A stretch of DNA of 64,000 nt, taken from assembly GCA_035048495.1 (NCBI GenBank), contig CM068548.1:14001464-14065463 (forward strand). Reading direction: 5' to 3'. Of the stretch, positions 21,180 to 33,700 are shown piece after piece. The stretch comes from Euptelea pleiosperma (lineage: Eukaryota > Streptophyta > Magnoliopsida > Ranunculales > Eupteleaceae). Positions within the stretch are counted from its first letter, which is position 1. Each line of letters starts with the position of its first letter. Both the position numbers and the translations under genes were made by a program. The notes under the pieces are model-generated. The model was not told the DNA's origin, made no database searches, and saw only the letters and a list, made by a program, of their open reading frames with translations.

Positions 21180-21763
21180 AAACTCCATAGAAATGCGTGT
21201 TTCGTTAGTAGAGGAGAGAGAGAGACAGAGGAGAGAGAAAATAAGGTTAGCGATTACGACCGAATCGGCAAGAAAAAAAGTAAATTTTCTTGCAGCGATT
21301 GCTTTAGTCCGTACAAGCTGCCCCAACATTTGCCGTATAAGTACGAATTCTCAGTTCTCTCTCTACTAGGGCGCCGATGGATCTCTGAAGGAGAGAGAGA
21401 GAGAGAGAGAGGACGAAGAAGGAGAGAAGATCAGATCAGATCTGTAAAATCTCTGTAAAAATTCATCTTTACAAGCAGTTTCAGGGAGGGAACCCTAGCG
21501 AATTCTTGATCATTTCTGTTCACATTCGGAGCATTCGCCAAACAGCAATAGAAATGGTATTTTTTGTTTTCTAGGGTTTTGAATAAATCGGTTTTTGAAT
21601 GGGGCAACGTTTCGTGCCTAGGGCTTTGGAAATGTCGAAATCGGTTGCAAGTTAGGGTTTTGGAGCGAAAAGGTGGGATCTTGATCTAGGGTTTGTAAAG
21701 GTCATACCTTTTGTACGGGAATTTGCTGTTGTTAGGGTTTTGGTTTTGATTCTTCGTGAGTGT
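21180..21763 (+). promoter_or_regulatory. FBL15: FBL15 promoter and 5' leader
   Basis: GA-rich stretches at 21210-21240 and an (GA)n run at about 21391-21412 are typical of plant core promoters and leaders. The leader contains short upstream ORFs, including ATG-GAT-CTC-TGA at 21377 and a six-codon one at 21554. No clear TATA box is seen. The transcription start is not determined. Confidence 0.45.
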
Positions 21764-24700
21764 ATGAGGCTTTGGTGTTGTTTCGGTGTTGGGGAAGAAG
21801 AAGAAAAGGAAGGAAGTGTTTGGGGCATGAAAGAGGGGTTTTTTACTTCTGAGATTGAGGGTAAGTCTGAGGAATTTTCTTGTACGGATATGGAAAACGA
21901 GGAATCTGGGACTTCACAGTTGGGGAGGTGTGGAACATTGGATGGTTTGCCCGATGTGGAAAGTTTGGCGGAAGAAGAATTGCTTCTGGAGATGGATATT
22001 GCACGGAGGGATCCTGGAGGGAGCGGGAGCGTTAGCGTTGGGGATGGTTCTGCAGCATGGGAGCTTGTGACAGGGAGTTCTCGTTATTTTGAGCAGTTTG
22101 CGTCCGCCAGTGGTCAGGGCCTTGTAGAAGTTGATGGGCTGGGTTTGGATGAAGAGGCTTCATTGGGGTTGGAAAGAGTGAATTGCGATCGGAATTTCCA
22201 GCCCAAACGGCCTAAAGTTCATTCCAATTTTCCGTGAGTTCTCAATTATACTCATTTTCCCATTGTGCTTGAAAGCCATTTTGTTGTTGTGTTGTAGTTT
22301 CATTTTGATGCCAAGTTTATGTTTTGGTAGATGCTTCATGTAAAAAAAGGAATCCCCAAAACTGTCCCTTATTATTGGACTTTCAAGTTGAAGAGTCATC
22401 AAATGGTTATTATTGGATTTCAGAGCATGCTTGTTTAATGTTTCACAGCCGAAACCTTAATATGTCAATTAGTGGGTGATTCCATGTAAAAAACTATATC
22501 CCATCTAAAATTTATGGGTTCAGTTACATTTAGATACACTCTAATGTTACCTTTCTGATAAGTCACCTTCTTTAATCCACATCATCAAAGTTATCTCTAA
22601 ACAAGTATAAATCGCTCCGCTATGCAAATCTGAAGTTGATGTTATAGAATTTAGCAACTTTTAGTGCTTAATCTGTATTTTGGAAGGCTTATAATAGAAT
22701 ATGTATTTTGGAAGATTGTTGTAGATATTGATAGTGCTTGATCTTACACATATTTTAACCGGGACTGTAACATAGGGAGTTTGTAGAATGTAAGTTATAT
22801 TGCTTTGGTCATATCTTTGTTCATCTCGAGGGGTGCTAATGTTGGGAGTTCTTCCTTTTACAGAGAATGCCGTTATGCAACTGGGATGACTTCTGGTCCT
22901 GATATATTCATTTCTCCTGCTGATGGAGACCACAGTATGTCTCATGGTTCTTCTGTTCCGTCTGAAGAGATGATCCTTTTTCTTAGTTCAACGGCAAACG
23001 ATGGTGGTAATGGAAACCCCATGGACTCTAATGGTGGGGGAGATGATGATGGAGGTGGGTGTAGTACTTCGAAAATGGAAGACTTAGAAGTTAGAATGGA
23101 TCTTACAGACGACCTATTGCACATGGTATCCTCAGGCTTATCACTTTTATAAAGTTTTAGTTATCATTTGCTTTAAACCCAAGTTAATGTGGTTTCAATT
23201 CTATGCAATGTGGTTGCAGGTTTTCTCTTTTTTGGACCACATTAACCTTTGTCGAGCTGCTAGAGTCTGCAGGCAGTGGCGAGCAGCAAGTGCTCATGAA
23301 GACTTCTGGAGGTCTTTGAATTTTGAAGAACGGAATATTTCTACGAGACAGTGTGAGTCTTCTGTTTATCTTTGTTTAAACAAATGCACTTTAATTTGAA
23401 AAGTTGAATGATAGGTAAAATTGAAATTTGGAAATAAGCTAGAAGGTGTGTTCCAGAAAAAGAGAAAATATAATACTATGCTGCGTATTTTACCTTTTTG
23501 TTTTGTGAGAGTATATGTGATATGAAAAACCACTACACGCCACTATATGCAAAAATTACACAGATATCAGAGTTTTTGTCTCTCTCTCTGTCCACACCAC
23601 ACATGAAATAAGCGTGTTGCACCAGCGTTGTCTTGATCCTTTTAGAAATTGGACATCCTATCAGCCTTTGGGTGAAGTCGCTCAGCATCTCTATGCCTAA
23701 TGATAAGGAAATTGCTTCGGCTAAACCCTGGTTATACTTGTACATTTGACTGTTCGCTTGGCACTTTTGGCTGAAAGTGTTGTTGGATAACAACCTGCTT
23801 GGGAACTTCCGGAATATTCCTAATCCTGTTTGAAACATCTATTTATTCCTTTTGAGACTTTTAAATGTCTCTATAGAAATGCCTTGTCAAGTCTTTCCTT
23901 TTATAGATACCCGAATAAGTACCAAAATGCTTACATGTTAGTGTATAAAAAAATGCTTACAAGTTCTATACATTTGCAGTTGCAGATATGTGCCAGAGGT
24001 ATCCAAATGCCACTGAAGTGAATATTTTGGGCGCTCCAACTATTCACGTACTTGTTATGACAGCAATAACCTCCTTAAGGTAATTGCCCTTTTTTTTGTC
24101 TATCTTACATATTTCTTCACTCCTGTTATCTTCTGTAAATGTTTCTTATATATTTGGTTGATTTTCAGGAATATCGAGTCTTTAATCGTGGGCAAAGGGC
24201 AGCTAGGCGATGCTTTTTTCCATGCCTTAGGAGATTGTTATGCTTTGAGAAGTTTGAGTGTTATTGATGCAACTCTTGGTAATGGCATTCAAGAGATTCC
24301 TGTGTACCATGATAGATTGCGACATCTTCAAATTATAAAGTGTCGTGTGCTCCGTATTTCTGTCAGGTGAAACAATGTCAAGTTTGAGATTTGAGTTATC
24401 ATATGCAGCAGCTATGTGAACTTTTATGCTGAACCATGGTGCTTCGCAGATGCCCCCAGCTAGAAATCTTGTCGCTGAAGCGCACTAACATGGCGCATGC
24501 CATGCTTAATTGCCCTCAATTGCACGAATTAGATATAGGCTCCTGCCACAAGCTCTCAGATGCTGGAATTCGTTCAGCAGCAACATCATGCCCTCTATTG
24601 ACTTCTTTGGATATGTCAAATTGTTCATGTGTTAGTGACGAAACACTACGTGAAATAGCCTCCATTTGCGTTAATCTTCGTGTTCTTAATGCATCTTACT

Positions 24701-27700
24701 GCCCTAACATCTCGCTTGAGGTCAGTTTGCCCTCTATTGACTTCTTTTGATTTTTTAATCTTCATTTTTCTTCACCTGACATGTTTGTGGTCTTCTGCTC
24801 GAAGGCTGTAAGACTGCCAATGTTGACTGTTCTGAAGCTTGATAATTGTGAGGGCATCACTTCGGCTTCAATGGCTGCGATAGCTCATAGTTCTATGTTG
24901 GAGGTTTGAATTTTCTTTATTGCCTCAGATAATTGTTTTTCCTAGATCTTCTTTGTTTGGGCTTTGAGTAACATAATTTTCACCTGAAATGAAACTCTCA
25001 TTTTATTGCAGGTTTTGGAGCTTGATAATTGCGGCTTATTGACATCAGTCTCCTTGGATCTACCACGCTTGCAGAATATCAGACTAGTACATTGCCGCAA
25101 GTACAGTCTGTTCATCTTTCTTCTTCCAGTTACATTAATGTGTACCCCATTACCAAACACCCTGTTGCTTCTCTTTCTGCAGATTTGTTGATTTAAATTT
25201 ACGAAGTCCCGTGCTTTCGTCTATAACAGTTTCTAATTGCCCTGCACTCCATCGCATCAACATTACATCAAATTCACTTCAGGTCTGTTTTCATCAGAAT
25301 GGTCATCTTTATTATTCTTTTCCGTTTTATTGCTTAAGAGAGTTGGAACTCTGAACGACTGATTTTATGGTCATGCAGAAATTAGTATTGCAAAAGCAGG
25401 AAAGTTTGACCACTTTGGCATTGCAATGCCAATGTTTGCTAGAAGTGGACCTTACTGAGTGTGAATCCTTGACGAATTCTATTTGTGAAGTTTTTAGTGA
25501 TGGGGGTGGTTGCCCAAAGCTTAGAACACTGGTTCTCGACAATTGTGAGGTTTGCAAATTATAACTCTTTTTATTTATATGGCTTATTTTTATTAGAAGT
25601 TTGCTTATGCTATGCATATGCATTAAGGGTGGATCTTGTATGTCATGCTTATTTCCACCCTTGTTTTTTACTGTAGCAAACTGTGTTTTTGAAAGCATGT
25701 GAAACACAAACCTTGAGGTGAGCCATATGCCTTGAGATAGAGAAGTGTTCATTGCCTTGTTTTCCATTTGTGGGGTTCATGGCTTTAAAACATGGTCTTG
25801 GGCATTGGATTGTTCGGTACCAAGACTGACCAACTCGGCTGAGACAATGCGAAGTCATAGAAGAAAATGAGCTGTCTTGCCTACCTGGAAGTGTGGAACA
25901 AATGACTCAGTCCCTGCGGAGACCGAATTGACTCTGGCGAGTCAACTTGGTCTCGACTGATACTTAGACCATGTTTGGGTGTATATCTTGACATCAACAT
26001 ATCGAGGGGCGCTTGTGATGCTATTACGACGTAGGACATGCTTAAATCATTTAAACTTTATAGCAGAACACAAGTTTATTGCAGCTAATTGGATTGAATT
26101 AACTGAAATAAACTCTTTTAAAGATGGATTAAATTAAGCAAAGAAAGTTAGTAGTGTTGCACGTCCAATCAGTGAATTAGACTTTGTAGGGAACTCTTCT
26201 ATAATGATTTTTTCTAATTGAACTCCAACCAAAACTTAATAACATCAGCTCAAATCATAATCTGTCACTAATCACATCTCCTAAGCCCTAATATATAAGC
26301 CTCTAAACTTACTCGGAAAACAAGTTTCCTGGCGTCGACCACTTTTTACATGTCACATGTTGGGGGCACAGGTGAATCCCTCACCATAAGTCGCAGACTT
26401 TTTACACGGTGTAGTGTGATGCGGGTGGAAGTAACTTTGTAAAACCCCTGTTTTCAACCTGACTTTACCACATAGCCCTCCAGAAGTCTCAATCAAATTT
26501 TCGCAATTCATAATGCTTTTCATGTGTCACTAAATCCTTGAAAAGCTCCCGTACCTTACTGAAACCAGTTAGAATCCAGTACACACCCCCAATTCAGTTC
26601 CTCTAAATGTTCAATTTCTGGGTTGATCCAGACCCCCAAACCCAAGCTGTTGTTTCACTACTTAGGGGTACATCGCAATTTGGTAGCCGAGCTTTTAGAT
26701 CGTTGTTTTCTGGCCTCACTAGTCCAATTGCTTAATTGTTTTAAAATTCTGAAATTGTGTTTAAGACTTTAAGAGTGTCCATAATTTTTTTTATTTATAA
26801 GTATGATTCATTAAACGGGGCCAAACCCCAGTGAAGCATTTGTTTGAAATTAGTAGTTAATTTTTGTTTGATAAGCTATGTAACAAGACACTCTGTTTTA
26901 TAGGAATTTACTATGTTGGACAACTTGCTGTATTTACGCGAGGGACACATGTCCTTTTTAACCAAATCTCAATTTATTCAAATACTTTGTTTTCAGCAAT
27001 TATTTACATATGGTTTCTTGATTTTAATGTATATATTAGCTTAATCTAAATGTCTGTAGTCAAGGCGTGCGCCTTAGAAGGGTCAAGGCGAAGTGCGTTT
27101 AGTAAGGCGCGCGCATCAGACTAGGCTTCAGGCGCATCAGGTGCGCGCCTCACTAAAATACATATTTTTTGTAAAACTATCGTACTATTGGGTTAAGAGT
27201 AAGGTCACAATAAAGGTCAAGGGCTTCAGCAAAGAGCTGTAAGAGGAAGAGGCCAATTCAGAGGGAGACAGAAGAAGAATATATTGAGGATGCTAACACA
27301 CCCGATGATGATGTGGATGAAGCTAATGATTATATTTTAGACGATGACAATGTTAACTAGAACTAATTGTCGACTATTTGAGATTTTGGACATTAGCTAT
27401 TTTTTATGTTTTATGGCTTTTTGATCACTTGTTTTGTATTTAGATAATGACAATGTTAACTAGAATTGCTTTTGGGTTTCTTGAGGTTTTGGACATTTGT
27501 TTTTATGTTATATGGATTACTTGTTTTGTTATTTTATGATATTATTTTTCTTAATTTTTTTGTATTTCTTATATCTATTATTATAATTTTTAATATTGCG
27601 CCTCGCTTTAGTCAGGCGCATGCCTCAACTTGTGCCTTGAGCCTCAGGCACCGGGGGTCCTAGCACCCTTAACTACCTTGATCTAAATACATTCTTTCCA

Positions 27701-30700
27701 TATTGTATACTTAACAAGGACTAAAGTATTTAAAAGATATTTCTTTTTGCATAAGGAATGAACTATTTGGATGTGTCGACGTATCATGTTTGTGGGGTTA
27801 GCGTGTCTAACACTCAATATAAATGTTGGACACTAACACACGTGTCTGTGTCTTTGTTACATAGTTGATACGTGATTAAATCTTGCTGTGTAAGTGAAGT
27901 CTTGATTATTGATTAGGAGTCTTCTCATATTATTGGTCAAATTAGGAGTTATAATTTGAATATATTTATAATTTGAAGTGTTTAATATTGGTTATTAACT
28001 TATAGGGTAACAAGGACTTTTTATTTTTATTTTTAAAGAGTCTAATTGGACTATAATGTAGTGGACAACTAGCGGTTACAACCACATACACTCTATGTAC
28101 TGTGCTGTAGAGTTGATTAAAATCAATAATTTCTCATATAAAATAAATCAATAGTTTCTGCTACAAATGCCTGATGGAGGGACATTCTTTTCATTTTTTA
28201 GGTGATGGCTCCATATAGTAGTGGAGAAATTGTTTTTTCAAGTGTTAAGATTGATTCTTCCACACTATATCCTCGTGTATTTGGTTTAGTTCTGTTCCAC
28301 CTTTATTATAGTCGTGTACACCCTTTCTATATTTCTAGCCTATATATTTTTTAGGCCTTAGTTCTACCACGAACTCAAATGCTTGTATAAATAGACTTAA
28401 TCCTACTAGGGGAACGCCACGTGGGATGCACGTGCACCTTACACATGGCAGCACCTTACACGTAGCACACTCGTACAGATCACTCGCGGTATCGATATTT
28501 GGCCCATCCCTAGATGGACCTACATGCAAAAAATCAGCCTATTAATGATTTTTAAGGATTTGATTGGAGTCATTTTCACGGGTTGATTTTTAACCGTAGA
28601 TTTTGAGCATTATATGGGTATTTAGATCCTAAGGTTTGAGAGCACTAAAATGCTTATATAGGTCAACCTAGGGATGGGACAAACATCCATGCGGTCAGTG
28701 ATCCCTAAGAGTGTCACGTGGCATATACTATTGTCCCTATGATGAGGGATGTGGGCATGCTGGACATCCTGAACTGTGCAGGGCGTACTCCAACCCAAGT
28801 TTGTCTCTTCTTTAGAATAGAGGCATTTAATGAGGGAAGGTTTTGCCTTTGAAAGTAGAGAGGCTTTTAATTGTCACATGTGTGGCACTACCGGTTGTTG
28901 CTTTATAATAGTATAGATATCACTGTACGTTGTATTTTAACTATTGCAAGTTATCATTTGGCATACACACACAAAGGCGTGGCAACCATATTAGAGTGGC
29001 TAGTGACTTTATCTGAGGTAATTTGACCATAGTCCACTAGCTCTAATCTTCCAAAGATATTGTTCATAACTTGAAGATTTTAATTTTTTATGATCCATAG
29101 TCAAACTTGAATGAAATTGACACAATATTGACATAAATTTAGGTTGATTTGAAATTTCAAAAGATAGGAAGAAGTGTTATTAAAATCCTATGACCTATAT
29201 TGCATGGTCATAGATATATGTGTCAGAGTCTGACGCGGATACGAGGTGTCGAACACGGATAAGAGGTGTCGATTTTACCGATTAATCTATTGATACTCAT
29301 TTTTTCCCCTTCTGATTTCGATTTTACTGATTTTTGGAATTTTGATTATGAATGATGAATCATGTTGAGTTATGGCATTATTATGGAATTATAAATGTGC
29401 TTTTTCATCATATAAATGTGTTTTATTAAAAACACATTTCTAACTTGAAATATGCAATGATATATTTTTTTATAATGTTGTCGATTTCTCCTAATTTTTA
29501 CTGAATTTTCCTGACTTGACCCCTTGTCGTTTTATTACCGAATCCCGCCTTTGTGACTATGGTGGTATCTATTTACAAGAACAAGGAATGTACAAAGTCG
29601 TACCAAATACTGTGGAATCCAACTTATGGGCCACACTATGGAACTATGGAAGAGTGTGGAGCAAAGATTATAATAAGAAACAGGAATATTTTTTGAGAAC
29701 AAATTGGGCTTCATGCTAAGGAGCACAACTATCGAGATCATTGTTATTTAGACAATCATTAAAATTAAATTTATGAGACTGGATGTATTAACTTATCAAA
29801 AATAAAAGATTGGATGTATTAACATCATTAGACATGTATCAGGAGTGTTAAGGTGGTGAGACAAGTGAGCTTCTAATTACTTTAGGTTCGCATTTTGGGT
29901 CGGCTTTGTGTCCTTATTCTATTCTAACATAGTAGTTTTGGATCATTTAACTTCTCATACTTAAGGGAGGTTCCTTGGTGTATGCGATTTACACATGAAG
30001 TAATGTTGGTTGATGAGACTAGAGAAGGAATAAAATGCAAAATTGGAACTATGGAGGGGTATCTTGGAAACTAGGGGTTTTAAAGTATGACTAATTTAGA
30101 GTACATTTAGATGTAGTGCAACTTTATTGTGGACATGCAAAAGGGTTGGGGTGTTGAGTTTGATAAACTGAAAAATACTCCAGAGCAACCATTTCCATTA
30201 TTTGGGTTTGATTATCAGTAGGTGGAGATTTGCTTCTTGAGTAGAATATTACCTATGTATTGATCAAACTGAAGAGAGAACTTTACAAGATGACAATAAG
30301 TTCCGTTATGCTTTATGGAATAGAATGTGGGGTAATCAAGAAGCGTGTTCATAGAATGATTGGGAAAGACAAAATTGGAAAGAGCACACGAGGGAATCTA
30401 CATGTAGCCACAATAGGAAATAAAATAACGAAAAGTTAAATGAGTTGGTTTGGGCATGTACAATGGTGACCAATGATAGCACTAGTGTGGAGTAGCATGT
30501 TTGTGTAGGTTGAAGGCTCTAAAAGAGCGAAAGGAAGGTTGGAAAATGGGGTGGATTTAGGTAGGAAGATAAGATTTATAGACATGCACTAACGGAGAAC
30601 ATAGCTCTAGATAGATATGAACGATGAGATTTTTTTTTTTGGTATACTAGTTTATCAATCCTCCCTATCCATATGTTGGTCATCCCCTTGGATTGACCAT

Positions 30701-33700
30701 AAATAAAAGTTTATGATGTTCGGATGATTCTTAGCCAATGCTCTACAACCCATCGAGTCAATTCAAAACCCGTTGACTTGACTTGGTCCAATTTCCTATT
30801 TGACTCGTTAATAACTTGATTGAGTTCCGTGTCAACTCGTTGATTTTCCCCCCAACCCCCGCCACCACCCACCACACGCACACACTTAATACCTTAAAAA
30901 TAAATAATAGTAGCAATAAACTACCAAATTTATTATTTATATAAAATACATTTTCTTGAGTCAAGTCGTTGAGATAAATCAACTTAACAAACTTCAAGTC
31001 AAGTAGAGTTTTCGAACACTGATCTCAATTATTTTATAAGGGCTTTATTAAGAGAAAATGTAGAGGAAACGGTCCCAAATCAATGGGCTACCAAATAATG
31101 GCAGTATTCAAGGTTAACAATCCAAAATGCAAATGTTAGGCCATCTCTTGAATCGTCCACAAATCATGCTTCACACAATTTGAACTTTGGACCATCCTAC
31201 ATCGTGATGTTTGTCATGCAAGTTTTATGGATCTGGATGCATATGTTTACTTGATTTTGAAGCCATTTACTCTTGCTTTTTAATCAATAAGTAATGTACA
31301 ACGTTTGATTTGGCCTTTTTTTTGTTTGATGAAAATCGAGATCTTTTGGTGTTAAGATCTCCATCAGTTTCCTTTTGACAGAGTTGGGGTGATGCAAGAC
31401 TGTGATAATTAGCATAAATGATGAACTGAGATTATATAAAATTACTATTGATAATAAATAGCATAAAATAAATCTAACAACCTACCACAAATATTGAAAT
31501 CACTAACAAATAAGTAAATTTATTATTCAAAGGCTAATAATCACAATCAAGCTGGGAAACCCCTTAATTATCGATTGAAGGGTCCAATGGAAGTAAGGAC
31601 TTCCACTAGCCTAGGGTTCAACCAAGATTTGTAGGCTCACTTAGTTCAATATCTAAGATATACTAATTAAATTGAGGTTCAGAAGGGTTTTGGAAGCTTT
31701 TTGGGCTTTCAGGCAAGTATCAGCTTTTTCAGTGGGTTTCGGCTAAAAAGGAGAATAAGTGATTTTAGGGTTTCAAAAAGGGGAGAATATTTTTTGGGGA
31801 TGCCGTTAGGGGTGTCAACGGGTCGATTCCGGTTCGGTTCCTAAGGTGACCAAAACCGGAACCATCGGTTCCGGTTCTTATCGGTTCGGTTCCTTAACGG
31901 TTCCGGTTCTTATCGGTTTCGGTTCCATATTAGGCTACCCAGAAGCGGAACCGTTATTGTTGGTTCGGTTCCGGTTCCGGTTACTTATTAATCGGTTCCC
32001 AAAAATGTGGACTCGGAACTGGTATTTTCGGTTCTGGTTTCGATTCTGTTCCGGTTAAACGGGTAAAATTGACAGCCCTAGATGCCGTAGGGCTTATTGG
32101 GCCCCATGAAGTGTATAGCAGGGTTATGGGAGTGAGGGAGGTGATATGGAGGGTTTTCGGCATGTCGGTGAGAGAACAACTCCCAATTGGTGCCGCATGC
32201 ACCGGGCCTAGAAGTGGTGTCCTAGAGCACAATAAGGGTAGAGGGATGGGGCGGCTAGGTTTAGAGGGGTGGGGTGGCCCGAGACCAAACCCAAAAATTA
32301 GGGTTAGGCTTTAGGAGGGTTGATTAGGGTTTATGTGCTAATAACGGGCTCAAAAAGATAAATTAATGGCAAAGAGAATAAGATAGGAGAGAGAAGAGAG
32401 AAAGTTACCTTTGGCTTTGAACCAAATTAGCTTGACTTCACACCAAGATAGACTGGCTTCACACTAGGTTTTCCATTCACAAGAAATTTCTTGGAAGAGT
32501 TTTTCTATTTCTTGTATCATCATGAGAGTGTTACATAAAAATGGCTTAAATACCAGCTCAAATAACCCTAATCTAATCTTAGGGGATGTCTGGATGTTCT
32601 CATCATGGGGTTTCTGTGACATGCCTATTTGTTTACTGATAGATGTTTGCTACTATTTGTTGTTGATAGCATGTCATTTTGATTGAGTTTTATGTTTGGA
32701 CTGAAATTTCCTTCTCATTTTGTGCAGAGTTTGACAGCAGTGGGATTCAGCAGTACTTCTTTAGTTAGTCTTTCACTTGTTGGTTGTCGTGCCATGATTG
32801 CTCTTGAGCTCACATGCCCATATCTTGAGCAAGTTTATTTGGATGGTTGTGATCATCTTGAAAGAGCATCATTTTGCCCTGTAAGTAAAATTGACTGCGT
32901 TATTTTGCCCTGCCCAATATATATATATATATATATTAGCCCTTACATATGTTGCAGTCTTTTAAGAACCAGTTGTTTGCTGAGATTTAGTTCCGTAGTT
33001 CAGGAGCTACCACATTGAATGTTTCGAGGGTTCTAACATCATGGATTCCACAATCCACATTGATTATGATGTGTGATGTAGCTATACTCTGGTTCCTTGC
33101 GTCAACACAATTGGAGCGCCATAGATTACATTAGTATGTTTAATTGTTTATACTTGTAACTCTCTTTTAACACCATTCACTAACCTGAAATTTGGTTGCT
33201 GTAGGTTGGTCTTCGGTCCCTTAATCTAGGGATATGCCCTAAACTGAATGTTCTTCAGATTGAAGCACCACATATGGTGGTGCTGGAGTTGAAAGGATGT
33301 GGTGTTTTATCTGAAGCATCTATCAATTGCCCTCGCTTAATGTCTCTAGATGCTTCCTTTTGCAGGTGACACTCTTGCTCCTATAATATTATACTCATGG
33401 TATTGTTGTGGGCACTCAAGCTGACATTTATTCTTTCTGCATATGCAGTCAACTTAAAGATGATTTCTTGTCTGCAACAACTAAGTCATGCCCTCTCATC
33501 GAGTCGCTAATATTGATGTCATGCCCATCCGTTGGTCCTGATGGGCTCTCCTCTTTGCGCTGTCTTTCGTATTTGACCTTGCTTGATTTATCCTATACGT
33601 TCTTGATGAACTTGCAGCCAGTTTTTGGATCCTGTTTGCAATTAAAGGTAATTCTCAAATGTCTTAACACAAATAAATGCACATGCTTGACGAATTCTCA

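Noticed and set aside
21740..21763. Earlier start of the FBL15 frame
   Set aside because: The frame is open but begins at TTG; the first in-frame ATG is at 21764 and gives a natural N-terminus.
31846..32058. 70-codon frame with repeated FRF/GS words
   Set aside because: It is the translation of CGGTTCC repeats in a hAT element with a clear target duplication.
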